Shown here in pieces: positions 1-10,168 of a DNA stretch of 23,230 nucleotides. Both the position numbers and the translations under genes were made by a program. Where the stretch lies: NCBI GenBank assembly GCA_049999765.1, contig JBNGIQ010007115.1, positions 1-23,230 of the forward strand, in the 5' to 3' direction. Within the stretch, counting starts at the first letter, position 1; the number at the start of each line of letters is the position of its first letter. This DNA is from Phaeoceros laevis. Its lineage: Eukaryota > Anthocerotophyta > Anthocerotopsida > Notothyladales. The notes below the pieces were generated by a model. It ran no database searches. It saw only the letters and a list, made by a program, of their open reading frames with translations, and was not told the DNA's origin.

Positions 1-338
1 CCCCTGTCAGGCCTGGTCCGCTCCTTCTCAGCACCGCGTTCTCGATCCCTAGCACGATGGTCAGGTGATCGGCCCTTCCTGGACCGCTCTCTGTCCCTCT
101 CCCCCCTATCTCTGTCACCTCGATCCCTTTCGCCTCGTTCCCTTTCCTCTTCCTCTGCACGGGTCCTCTTGCTTCTGTGGTCGTGCCCATGGCCATCATC
201 GTCGCTTCTCCTCTTCGAACTTCTGGAGCGATCTCTCCCGTTTTCCCTGTCTTCTGAACGACCATCGCCATTCGCCTCCTTGAGGCCATCAGGATTCTCC
301 ACAGTCTTCTCCAGATACTCGTACTCATCAAAGTCCAT
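1..338 (-). CDS. N-terminal part of an Arg/Asp/Ser-rich splicing-factor-like protein (CC1/RBM39-like), cut by window edge
   Basis: On the minus strand an ATG at 338-336 opens a frame that stays open to the left edge, about 112 codons. The protein begins MDFDEYEYLEKTVENPDG and soon becomes a low-complexity run of Arg, Asp, Glu, Ser and Gly, with repeated RERGERDRGDRD-type and RSRS blocks. Such RS/RD-rich heads are typical of nuclear pre-mRNA splicing proteins. The opening block resembles what I recall of plant CC1-like (RBM39/U2AF65-related) splicing factors, whose RRM domains would lie beyond the left edge. No RRM is visible here, so the family name is inference, while the charged, disordered head is seen directly. 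The gene is divergent from the PRAT gene starting at 950. The start was chosen because it is the first ATG and the RS-rich frame follows at once. Confidence 0.65.
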   Translation of the reverse strand, partial: MDFDEYEYLEKTVENPDGLKEANGDGRSEDRENGRDRSRSSKRRSDDDGHGHDHRSKRTRAEEEERERGERDRGDRDRGERDRERSRKGRSPDHRARDRERGAEKERTRPDR

Positions 339-949
339 CTTCGCTCCGCGCTCTGCTCCAGAGAACGCCCGTAAATAGGGTAGAGCACGAACAACCGGTT
401 CTTTGAGGAGGGCGCAAGCTGAGGAGGAGGGGTTAACCTAGACTATCGGTCCGAGCAGGCCATCCCTTAGGGCTCACTGTCGAACTCTATGTACGGCACA
501 CTGCTCTTTTTAGGGGGTTCCAGAATTTCGAGGCGATTTCGGGGTGCTATGATATGATGATGTGATCACGGTTCCGACTTTAGCTGCTTGAGCCTCGAAG
601 CTTATCATTATTGATGCAGCCGTTAGGCTATAAGACGTTCGTCAAGAGTAGCTAATTGCTACGACGCCCGTGAAAGAGGTAACTTAATGCACTAGGTGGT
701 CAGTTACTTCCGCTAATAAGTCTACTCGCGACACAGTTTCAGTCCGCAATGGGCTGCGCGCATATGCGGGAGTCGGAGATGTCACCTGTTCTTTTTGACT
801 GTGAGTTCGGTTTCACATTGTTATATCCTACACCAGGATTGTAGAAGGATTGCCGTTTCAGCCGTCACACTACAGTTCGAAGTACATGTTTCCTTTGGTG
901 GCTTCGTTCATACTGTAGGAGGCTGCGTTCCAATTCCACCTCCGTACCG
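339..949. promoter_or_regulatory. Divergent intergenic region between splicing-factor-like gene and PRAT gene
   Basis: This 611-base spacer separates two start codons pointing away from each other, so it must hold both 5' UTRs and both promoters, possibly shared. I see no convincing TATA box or other named element and no coding frame with family resemblance. The role is inferred from geometry only. Confidence 0.4.
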
Positions 950-2098
950 ATGGAGCAGAAATCCCCGGACTCCTCTGACGGCGAGGGCTGGACGCAGGGT
1001 GATGATGCTGGTCCCGTAGTGCCCTACGACGGACCTTTTTTTTGCGTCTTCAAGGGCGCTGGGGATGCTTTGGCTGGCTCTGTCATGGGATCCGTCTTTG
1101 GCCTCGGTTTGCCCAACTCCTCCCTGGCTTTTGCTGTTTCAAGTTCTGCACAGTCTGGAAAATCGCGCGGGATGGTGTCTTGAGCTGTGCCCCTCAGTTC
1201 AATCTTTGCACTGAAGCCTTGACGCTACAGGCACGGGCATATACAAGAAGGCGGGATTCAAGGGAGCGTTTCTGGAGGCCGGCAATTCTGCAAGGGTAGA
1301 GGCTTGGTCGCCCATTGCTCCCTGTTTTTTCTCATCGGTTGGAATAGGTCAAGAAAGTGTCTTTCCTCCCAGATCAGCACGTTCTCAGGATTCCGGTGGA
1401 AAAGCCAGTACTGACTAGTTTAGGTTGAAGCGACAGCTTTGGAATCATGTCCACGGGGATAGTCACTGGCTGTGGTCTTCGTATCTGCAGACATTTGCTC
1501 TCTTATCAGGGGTGCACAGTCTAGTGACCTGTTCCTTGAAGCGGATTCGGGGCAAGGAAGATGGTAAACTCATGTGCATTTCTCCAGCTTGAGTGCTACA
1601 ACACGAAGTTAGCACATTAGCTGCATTCTCTTGTTGCAGTCATGCGCTATTTTCTCGTTACCTTGTCTTTCGGTTTTTTTTTTCACAGCCATCAGCGCTG
1701 GAATTGCTGGCTGTGCAACCGGCTTAGCTCTCAGCACCCCAGGTACTGTTTGACTTTTTCCAAAGACGAATGTAGCATGTTGAGTTGTTCTTGCCTTAAG
1801 CTCGTTCTTTGGAAATGTAGGGCCTCCTCAAGCATTGTTGCAGAGCTGCGCAAGTTTCGGACTCTTTTCGTTTCTGTACGAGTTTCTTGTACAGACTCGT
1901 TCCGGCTCAGCCATAGCTGCGACAATGAAGCATCCCACCGGTCGCAGCCCTCCAAAGCAGGCGGCTGCATCTTTCCCAGTGTTCCCGCCTTTCTGTCTCC
2001 CGCCTCCGCTGTTGTGCCTTTCTGGCTCAGTGCAAAGATTAGCAGCCGATCTTCAGGACAGGCGCAGGGCAGGCAGAAGGGAAACCGGGCCTTCCTAG
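950..2098 (+). CDS. Tim17/Tim22/Tim23 (PRAT) family membrane protein, five exons
   Basis: The model joins 950-1106, 1231-1295, 1491-1563, 1689-1742 and 1821-2098. All introns are GT-AG and all phases agree, giving 208 residues. PRAT proteins are small four-helix membrane proteins of mitochondrial inner-membrane translocases (TIM17/22/23) or of the plastid envelope. The family signature is visible: FKGAGDALAGSVMGSVFGLG, then YKKAGFKGAFLEAGNSA, TFALLSGVHSLVTCSLKRIR and AGIAGCATGLALSTPG, i.e. four Gly-rich helices. After the fourth helix comes a basic, Pro-rich tail of roughly 65 residues. The set resembles plant Tim22-like PRAT proteins of unassigned organelle more than TIM17 or TIM23. No cleavable transit peptide is evident in the acidic N-terminus (MEQKSPDSSDGEG). 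ATG 950 is used because the signature follows in frame and no earlier in-frame ATG is needed. Mitochondrial versus plastid location cannot be decided from the sequence. Confidence 0.88.
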
Positions 2099-2933
2099 CC
2101 GGAGCATCACCTTCAAGTAGGTATCTAGCAGTGGCATCGTTGCTCGACAGGAGGCTCAATTGAGAATGGGATGAGCTGTCAAGAAGTCAAAAGAGATCCG
2201 GCAATTCTGAGCGTGGCGTCCGTTTGGTGCCTTCAATGACTCTCTGCGCAGATTCCGCAGAGGACACCATCTACTCAAACACGGCCACCAGCATTGAGCA
2301 TCACCAGGTAGCTCCTCCAAAGAGATTTATTTCATGGTAGTTCCCTGCAGACCTTCACCAAGCAACCTGATCGGGAGGGCCGTCGCTAACCCCTGCAGGT
2401 ATCCGAGTAGTAGGGACTGGAACGTTTGGATGCGGCACCGTTATAGACCCTTAGGGACAGGCCAAAGGGAGGATCCGAATGTGGTTATGTGGCAAGCCAC
2501 AGTGCTGAAAATCCTGTCCGTTTTTGGTTAATTGCTGAAGAACTTGTCAGAATACAAGTTTGAACTGTCCAAAAGAGTGCCGAACAATCAAGTGTGAAGC
2601 TGAGAACCTGAGAGAGGTTTACCAACTTTCCACATTCTTATAAACAGTGAAGATGTAGCGCAGCTTGCGCGTTACTGAACTATCACAAAGGGAAAGGACT
2701 TTCACCGCGGGAAAAGAATCTGAAGGATACGACTGTACATGCATCACGTGATCAGACCGAGAGGTGTTCTGTACAATTCTGGTGTCTCGATACTCAATGC
2801 AACGATCCCAAGTACTGGAAAGTCACTAGCAGACTGGCAAAGATTTGGTTGGTATCTACAACCTTCTCGGGTTATCCGGTAGCGAGGTCTTGGGCTTGTC
2901 AATATTGATGCAGAAAATTTGACAAGGCAACCC
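2099..2933. other. Intergenic space between convergent genes
   Basis: About 835 bases lie between the stop of the plus-strand PRAT gene and the stop of the minus-strand small-protein gene, and should hold both 3' UTRs. The open frames here (for example minus 2744-3097, which also overlaps the downstream gene) have no family-like motifs. I see no RNA gene or repeat. Confidence 0.5.
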
Positions 2934-3542
2934 CTAGAAAGACATCCCGGAGAACAAAAGCTCCAGCTCGTCAACGTCGGCTGGTGTTCGTGCCTGCAGA
3001 CAGAAGACACTGCCGGTTTAAACAATATGCAGGGGACAGACCTGAAACGACCGTAATCTGCCAAAAAATTGACAAATTGTCTACAACTTCTAGACATGGG
3101 AATGTCAGAAAACTGACGAAGGCGGGATATAGAGGCAAATTCGCCACATCCTCCACCTTACTGGCACCCTGTTTCCCGAACCCTAGCGCATTTCAAGCTC
3201 TGTGAGGCGTGTTCAAAGACAATTCTGCACATGTCCACCTTCGGAACCAACCTACTGGATCACAGAAAAGTAGACAGATGCGGCGGAGGTGTGCCAAACC
3301 ACGAAGGAAGGCAGGACGGAAAGAACACTCTCAGAGAGTGGAGTCACCGGAAAGCTGCCGGTTGGAGAAGGTGGAGGAGAATCGTCTGTGACCTTGGGAT
3401 TTATAGACAGTATATCCAGCATTTTGTTCAACACTCGGAGGCGATGCGCGGCGTAAGCGCTGGTTGCGGGCAATTGCTTCATGCGCTCCACCTCCGCCTG
3501 AACTCTGGCCGACTTCTCCTTCTCATCCTGCTCCGGCTCCAT
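2934..3542 (-). CDS. Small conserved-looking protein of unknown function, two exons
   Basis: Exon 1 is 3542-3393 and exon 2 is 2993-2934. They join in phase 0 across a GT...AG intron of about 399 bases whose acceptor reads CTGCAG, giving 69 residues. The first exon encodes an acidic/basic start (MEPEQDEKEKSARVQAEVER), then MKQLPATSAYAAHRLRVLNK, a predicted helix pair. The second ends DELELLFSGMSF at a TAG stop. I recall short plant proteins of similar design, with an LPxTSxYxxHRLRVLxK core and an acidic LLFxGLS-like C-terminus, but I cannot name the family or its role. The frame is also open upstream of ATG 3542 for about 22 codons back to a TAG, so a longer N-terminus made by splicing is possible. 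The second exon was found by searching for an acidic C-terminus in phase, so the model needs transcript support. Confidence 0.6.
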
Positions 3543-5789
3543 CCACTCAGCATGCCTCGAACAAGCAGTTGCACTCGGAAGGTCAGTGCTTGCCTCAGTG
3601 GCACTCGAAAGGATAACAATGCGGCCCTACTTGATCGGCCACTCGCCCTAAAGTTCACGTGGAAGTAGGACGGGGCGACATTTGTGCTTTCTTCATATTG
3701 ATACTGATATTGATCAGCTTTAGCTAACTAATACCTACTTCAGCTGTTATTCGTAACACAGTGCTAGTAAGAGCTGGAGAAGCGCATATGAGTGTAGCTT
3801 GGGAGGCTCATTTGCTGCAAACTGAAGTTCAAGCCACCATGCCAAAAGAATCCGGAAGCTTGTCTGCAAACAGCTGCTTAGATTTGATCCGGCAATTTGC
3901 AAACCCGCAACTTACGTGTTTGTCCACTGGATGCAAGGACATTCGAGGAGCATGCAAGTTGTAGACACGACCACCTGGAACAGGCAAGGCTGGCTTTCTA
4001 GGACCTCTAACAAAGAAACTTGAGTGAATATTGGTAGCCGCCATTGCTAGACAGATCACAAGATTGAAGCAAAGTCCAAAAGATGGAAAAACAATGTGTC
4101 ACCTACCCATCTATCACAAGATTGAAGCAAATTCCAAAAAGATGGAAGAACAATGTATCACCTGCCCATCTCTGCTAGCCCTCGTCCATTCTCCACAATG
4201 CCTAGGAGCTGAGCCGAGGATGGTCTCCCGCATCACTTCCCAAAGCAACAGCATCATAATGCACGTGAACCTGTGTTCCACCAAATCCAGACCTACAAGG
4301 AGATGGCCACCTGCTGCAATATGAATTCTGACGTCATGCGGTCGTCCAAAAAATACTTCCACCTACAATATTACTATATGGTGTCTTGTGACGGCAAACA
4401 ACATAGCCCTACTTAACAAGCAGACCACAGAAGCTGCACATTACCTCAACCAGAGTGGTGTTCTCAGCTTCATTGCGCCATAGCATTGCAACCTTGATCT
4501 GAGATGCTTTTCCTATCATTGAAGGAACAGTGAGATCAAACAGACATCTAACCCAACAAAACAGAGGCGAAGTCCAATTTAACAAGGACTACCAGCAAAC
4601 TGGCTGGTCAAAGGCCTCACAAGTGTCAGACTTCTTTCCAGTGTGCTCTATTCTTGAACAGCTTGACCTGTGCACTACCACATTGCCTTCCAGAATGCCC
4701 TTCACTAGGGCTCTGCATGTTTAAAGTAGACGCCCAGAGTCTTTCTTGACACTTATGCAAAATGACACCACAATAGATTCTGTAACTAAATTTTGTCATC
4801 GACAAAACATGCTCTAGCGCCTAGGCATTCTTGCGTGACTGTAACCCCGTGCTCCAGGTCATCAAAGGCAGCTAAAATTGAAAGGGCCTTTCATGAGATA
4901 TGTACCAAGATTGGCGCAGCTCTGCTGTTTTTGCACATCCCAAAACACCTGAGCCAATGTTTATCTCACTTTTACTTCTACACAAGACTTGCACGTTTAT
5001 CAACAGATCAGAGCAAGCCCTACGTTTGAAGTCACATAACCAGCACGTGAGGGAAGCGCTATGAGAAGGATAGAACACCTGAAGTGCCACTGCCAAGTCG
5101 ATGCACAGGGAAGGGTTGGATGACTTCTGATGCTGAAAAACCTCTACCTGCTTCTGCAGTGCAATAAATGCACTTCAATTTCTGTGGAACCGTCCCCTGT
5201 TGACAGGGGCCTCCTAGAAGAACCTGCAAACCTGATGGTTCGTCGATAGCGATCTGCAACACACCAAATAGTGTGTGTCTCCAGACTTGGGATCACAGCT
5301 GGTCAGATTAGCATCATGTTCCACCCATCCGCACTCACAAGGTGTTGATCTTCAAGGAGAATGGATATTTCAAAGATTTATTCGATCTGAATCAAGCTTT
5401 ATAACTTTCTTCCGACAGAATGAGTATTTCAAAGGGAGCAGGAAGTTCATTCCAAGCAAGCCTTTGTTACAAAATAGTCGAACCTGCACTGCAAAATGAC
5501 TTCGAACATACGTTACAGCTGCTTCTGCCTGGAAAGAGCCCACTGGTTCTGGTGCAAACAACTCAAAAAGTGCTCGGAGAAAGGTAATAGCACCTGATTT
5601 TGATTGCTGGTAAATTGGACACCTGTCCATTCACCTCGTCTGGCAGCGAAAGACCAGGCGAGAGCGATAGATCGGGTTTATACAGCACTATAGGCTAGCG
5701 CACGCCCGGAGCAACTCACACACAGACCTCTGGAGTCTAAACAAAAAGGTTTATTCTTCTATCCCTACGTTACGAGGACCGCGACCGCA
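3543..5789. other. Long region without a confident gene
   Basis: I find no recognisable protein family here. The best small candidate is on the minus strand: ATG 4044 in a good plant context (AGCAATGGCG), exon 4044-3916 with a strong GTAAGT donor, then exon 3863-3747 after TTTGCAG, giving about 81 residues ending in a hydrophobic stretch. The implied intron is only 52 bases, shorter than others in the window, so support is weak. Other minus-strand segments (about 4160-4370, 5059-5260 and 5480-5610) look somewhat protein-like but cannot be chained with consistent phase. The stretch may hold decayed exons, a non-coding transcript or old element remnants. Confidence 0.3.
4055..4171. repeat. Imperfect tandem duplication, two units of 58-59 bases
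   Basis: Unit 1 (4055-4112) and unit 2 (4113-4171) both begin ATCACAAGATTGAAGCAAA and end CACCTNCCCATCT. They differ at a handful of bases plus a one-base length difference. The units are directly adjacent, so this is a recent local duplication. No coding role is visible. Confidence 0.85.
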
Positions 5790-5831
5790 CGATGCGAGAT
5801 GGATTCGTCACGATGCGAGATGGATTCGTCA
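5790..5831. repeat. Perfect tandem repeat, two units of 21 bases
   Basis: The 21-base unit starting CGATGCGAGATGGATTCG occurs at 5790-5810 and again at 5811-5831 without a mismatch. It lies about 245 bases upstream of the NTPase pseudogene frame. Confidence 0.9.
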
Positions 5832-6074
5832 TGAGCTTGGTTATTCTATATCCGCAAGACAGTTTCGGGCCTGCAAGGTTCGCTTGTGGGTCAGAGCTGT
5901 GCGCGGCAGCTATGGTGGAGGCAGGGGTGTGCTCGTAGTTAGCGGTCAGCAGCCAACCTGCCTCGTTTCATCTGCAGGGATTGCTTTGTTCCTGTGGCTG
6001 AAGCTTACAAGGCCTGAGTGGCAGCAGTTCGGAGGGTGGAAAGCAGGGAGGGATGGACGAGCAAGCAGGGTTAG

Positions 6075-8257
6075 ACTTGCACGGGTGTGGCCAGAAGCGA
6101 CCTGCCTTGGCCGCGAATTTCAGAGGATTCAAAAAAGGTTAAGTCAGAGTGTAACCGGATTCTAGAATTCCATACTCAGGAGCTAGCTGAGAGGAACCTA
6201 ACAGATGCGCACCAAGAGTATGTGAAAGGGCTAGTGGCCAGAAACGTTATGACAGTCGAGGCAGCAAAGATATTGCATACTATTGTAAGGGACTTCCCAC
6301 CCTCTCCAGAGCTCGTGAGGGCTTTTGAGCACTTGAAGATTGCTGGCCCCGAAGTTGTGTGCAGGGCTCTACGAATTGCCACAGCTCATCCAAGCCGGCA
6401 GCGTGAAGCCAGACGGTTGCATGAAGAGATTCTTGACTATTTCACTGAACTGAATGTTGAATGTTTATCCAGTAGGGGGGTCTTTACGGAAATGCCTCTA
6501 CCATCTCTGGACCGTTCAAAAGATGTGCCTTTTCCCAAGTTCACATATGTTGCCAGGAAACAGTTTCAAGAGCTTTATCAAGCTGTTTTGAATATGCAGA
6601 CAACAAAAGTGGAGTTCAGTGGAGCTCCTAGTGCTGGCAAAAGCCACGTGGTGGGTGCCATGGCAAGCTTTTGTCATAGTCAACTTGCAAAGGGGGCTGT
6701 GTTGCAAAAAGAGCCACTTCAGGCCAAAAGGGAGAATCAATGGGTAGTGTACGTTACATGTAGTACATATGCAGCTAATCTAGTGCATCACCTCCTTGGC
6801 GCTTTGCTACTTACGTTTGCAGGGGATCCAAATATGCAGGGGACGTTGCTATTGGTGGATGAAACTCTAGAGGCCCTGGCAAACTTTTGTGTCATGGTTG
6901 CCGCTCGAGGTACACTCATTTGGTTTGTAGACGAGTACAACTATCTTGATCATGAAAAAGATCCTAAGACTGCGGATGTGCCAAGGGAAAAGAGGGATCT
7001 GGCCAAGGACCATCTAAGGAGGGCGATGGGGCAGGACTTTGTGCTTTTTTCATCCTCTATTAAATCTCAGCAAGTCATCACAAGGGTGAGGAAGGGATCC
7101 AGAAAAGGAGTGGAGGTAGTAGAGTTGAATCCTCCTTTTTCTGAAACAGAGGTTGCTTTATACTCGGCTGCAGAGCATCCTCAGGGCATGGCTCTAGGTA
7201 GGGATGATCTATTGCAATTCACTGGCTATACCCCTCGACTAGTTGAGTGGTATTGCTGTGCTGGAAGTATAGCAAAGTTTGAGGATACTATAGGGCCATA
7301 CACTAATGCAATAGATGATTATTTTATGAGCATTTCACGAACTGAGGAGATAGAAGCTATACGGAAGTTTCTCTCAAGAGCCGAGGTGTCTGTAACAGAC
7401 TTGTCTAAGGTGGAAGTGACATCATTTTATGTGGATGACGATCACAGGGAAGATGTGTATCACCATGGTTGAGGAATTACGCCATTAGGAAGTTGACTGC
7501 ATGGCAAAGTGAGGTTATTGCCAAAGAAGAAACTCTAAAGTCACACATCTAGGAGTCTGCAATACGCGAGCACATGCGATTTCCTTCCAAAAATGCTGCT
7601 CGAATTGGTTGGAACACTCAATCCCTTAGTATGTGCGCAATATCTGTGAAAGGCATTCCTGGATGGAAGGTGGATGTCTGCCAATGGTATGAGCATGGGA
7701 AAGAGGAAGAAGCGTGGTGGGGCTTGCCTGATGTGGATCGTCACAGAAACATATTATTCATCCCGAAGGCCTTCAACGAGGAACATGTTGATCTAGTTAT
7801 TAGGAAGTTTGAAGGATCGTAGAAGATTGCTGGTGTGCAGATCAGTTTTGGAACTTGGGCCAACAAGCTGGTGAAGGATAGCCACACTTCCTGGGCAAAC
7901 GTAGACAAGTGTGGGGTTTGGGTGCCCGATGGAGAAGCTTTCTCTCCGAGTTTCTACTATGTTATGCGAAGCAGCGAGCGGCAAAGCCCTGACAATGTGA
8001 AACAGCAAATTGCTTCTTCTGGTAAGGAGGTGACTCGAGCATGTTCAGTGGAGTGGTTAACTTTTGGTGAAGTAGACTCTAGGTTGGCTTTCCTTGACAG
8101 TTGGGGGACGAAGATTAATCCGCTTGGAGACCCAACACTACCGGTGGTTGTAGGGGTGTGTGGGTCTACGGCCACGAAATCTGGTGAGCCTTGTAAAACC
8201 CCGACTCTCAGTGGAAGACGTTGGAGACCGGCCCACAGTAGCACTCAAACAGTCTAG
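6075..8257 (+). pseudogene. Decayed P-loop NTPase-nuclease gene of the CRN/RHS type (inferred)
   Basis: A single uninterrupted frame runs from 6075, just after a TAG, to a TGA at 7470-7472, about 465 codons with no intron. It has a Walker A motif GAPSAGKS at 6621-6644 and a Walker B-like strand TLIWFVDEYNYLD near 6924-6962. Further on are a sensor-like strand (DFVLFSSS) and a TGYTPRLVEWY motif resembling the TGG-P motif of STAND/archaeal-type ATPases. Coding-like sequence then continues in another frame, so a small indel near 7440-7470 has broken it. That second frame is cut again by TAG at 7550-7552 and TAG at 7820-7822 and closes at 8257. The second part carries WWGLPDVDRHRNILFIPKAF, a VDLV strand and a GVQISFG strand, resembling the D...QxT/S core of the restriction-endonuclease-like region that follows the NTPase in Crinkler and RHS proteins. 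Family placement is inference; the breaks are read directly. No ATG occurs until about 53 codons past the first possible codon (6087 is GTG), so the 5' end is missing or lies in an upstream exon. Host genes here use TAG as a real stop. Alternative: an unrelated STAND NTPase gene. Confidence 0.65.
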
Positions 8258-8931
8258 CTCTTGGACCTCAGTCCAGAGGATCTTTTGTCCTCTAACCTTC
8301 AATCATTTGAGTGATTGTGTTATGACTGGAATCACGTTTGCAGCACATCGCAGCACTTGCATGTCACTGCATCCTTTGTGACCATACGGTAAAAAACCTG
8401 GCGTGCATCTTCGATTCCCCACGTTTTGCATACATGTCCACCAACGCAGTTGCAACATTCATGATGCACGTTAGCACGACGGCTCTATCTTCCAGTGTTG
8501 GTATAAGCTCCTCACTCGTCTATTCCAGATCCTCCTCTGCGACCTACTGCCCTATCTACGCCATCATTCACAGCACAAATTCTATACTCCCAAGCCATGT
8601 GGTTTGTGTGAAGACAAATTTACCCCACTGCAGAAGCACAGTCTTCAAGTAGAGTCATGCAGAATAGTCGAGCAAGGTTTCCTCTGCAAGAAAAATCTGG
8701 AAGTTAATGTTTGATTGTTTGGGAAACAAAAAAAGGCAGCACGGTAGGCGATGGCGGAAATGTCACCATGTCCGTGTAAGACGTTCGGTTGCAGTCAGGG
8801 CACACCGAAGCCCTCATGTTGGCCCATTCGCGAGGTAGTCAATGGCGACACCACCTTACCCGTCACTGCCGTGAGCGGCAACAACTTTTGCAGATTCGTT
8901 ATTGTTGAACAGTGACACAGTCAGGCACGCG
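8258..8931. other. Spacer between NTPase pseudogene and TRM61, including TRM61 5' region
   Basis: About 670 bases with no supported gene. A plus-strand open frame (8338-8652) has no ATG-led family resemblance and a biased, uninformative composition. The right-hand part must hold the TRM61 promoter and 5' UTR, and no clear core promoter element is visible. Confidence 0.45.
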
Positions 8932-10168
8932 ATGCTGGCAAGTGCTCCAGGTGACAGGGCCTCTGCCAAGGAGAGGCTCATAGAGGATGGCAGTATGGTT
9001 ATAGTCTACGAGAGACACGACCGTATGAAAGCGGTGACTGTAAAGCAGGGAGAGCAGCTGCAGAATCGATACGGGCTGTTCAAGCACAGTGACTGGATAG
9101 GCAAGCCATTTGGCTGCAAAGTCATAGGCACCAATGGGCAGTCATTTGTGTACCTGCTGGCGCCGAATCCCGAGCTTTGGACTGTGTGCTTACCCCACAG
9201 GACACAAATTCTGTATGTTGCGGACATCAGCTTCATCATATCCTACTTGGAAATCCGACCAGGTTGTGTAATCCTGGAATCTGGAACAGGGAGCGGGTCC
9301 TTAACTACATCACTGGCCAGGGCGGTGGCTCCCACGGGCCATGTCCACACCTTCGATTTCCATGAGCAACGAGCTAAATCTGCAAGGTGCGATGCGTTTT
9401 TCCTGTCCATGTAGTGGCATCCTGGCATTGACATTAGGGTTTGAGCAGCCAACTCCAGCACTTGCAACATTGTCAATTCATCCAGAGCACATGACTTTGC
9501 GGGAGCTTCTGTTCAACTCGTTCCTTCTTGCTGAACTGCTGTGCGTTGCAGGGAGGACTTTGAGAAAAATGGATTGACTACCTTGGTGACTGCGTACAAA
9601 CGTGACATCCAAGGAGAGGGCTTCCCTGAGGAGTTCCAGAACAAATGTGATGCTGTATTCTTGGATCTCCCTCAACCGTGGCTAGCAGTTCCATCCGTCT
9701 CGACTAGTCTCAGGTGGGGTGGAGCTGTTTGCTCGTTCTCTCCGTGCATCGAACAAGTCCAGCGGACTGCCTCAACTCTCCTGGATAACAGGTTCACAGG
9801 TATGGTAACTGTGCAGGCTGATACAACAGAGTTGCAGAAATGGAGTTGGTGGAGTTTGTCTGAAGCATTGGCACTCTGTTGCAGACATCAGGACCTTTGA
9901 AGTCTTGCTTCGAAACTACGAAGTGCAGAAGGTGGCCTTGGGAACAGCCACGACAGCAGAGAGGAAGACATCCTCACCTTCGCCACCTCACAAACGAATT
10001 TGCGTAGCTAGTGACAGCCATGTTGACAAAAAAGCTGTGGAGATACTATCTGGGTCGGTTAGAAATGGTGTGTCAGATATGGATCCGGTACGGACTGTCT
10101 TAGCCAGACCATCTTCAGAAACCAAGGGACACACAGGATATCTTACGTTTGCGCGGATGTCCAGTTGA
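8932..10168 (+). CDS. TRM61: tRNA (adenine-58-N1)-methyltransferase catalytic subunit TRM61
   Basis: Exons are 8932-9386, 9552-9799 and 9885-10168, with GT-AG introns of 165 and 85 bases and consistent phases, giving 328 residues. TRM61 with its partner TRM6 makes 1-methyladenosine at position 58 of tRNAs in the nucleus, using S-adenosylmethionine. Visible marks are the N-terminal barrel region (SMVIVYERHD), LPHRTQILYVADISFI, the SAM-binding loop ILESGTGSGSLTTSLARAV, FDFHEQRA, the catalytic-region motif DAVFLDLPQPW, and CSFSPCIEQVQRT shared with human TRMT61A. It ends with GHTGYLTFAR before a TGA. A variable, Ser-rich insert of about 60 residues precedes that final motif, as is usual in the family. 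The frame is also open upstream of 8932 without an ATG, so 8932 is the first real start. Length fits the family (about 290-380). Confidence 0.95.

Noticed and set aside
1642-2163. 173-codon plus-strand frame overlapping PRAT exons 4 and 5
   Set aside because: It reads the PRAT exons in a different frame and crosses a splice site. The spliced PRAT frame has the family signature, this one does not.
5640-5880. Possible long terminal repeat beside the NTPase pseudogene
   Set aside because: Apart from a 21-base tandem repeat there is no second copy, no TG...CA boundary pair and no primer-binding site in view.
5884-6165. 93-codon plus-strand frame upstream of the NTPase
   Set aside because: It has a non-ATG start, Gly/Arg-rich composition with no motif, and overlaps the NTPase frame out of phase. 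It might contain a 5' exon but nothing supports it as a gene.
7550-7822. Idea that TAG is read as an amino acid here
   Set aside because: Other genes in the window (PRAT, the small two-exon gene) use TAG as their natural stop at the end of the conserved region, so TAG is a stop in this genome. A frame change is also present.
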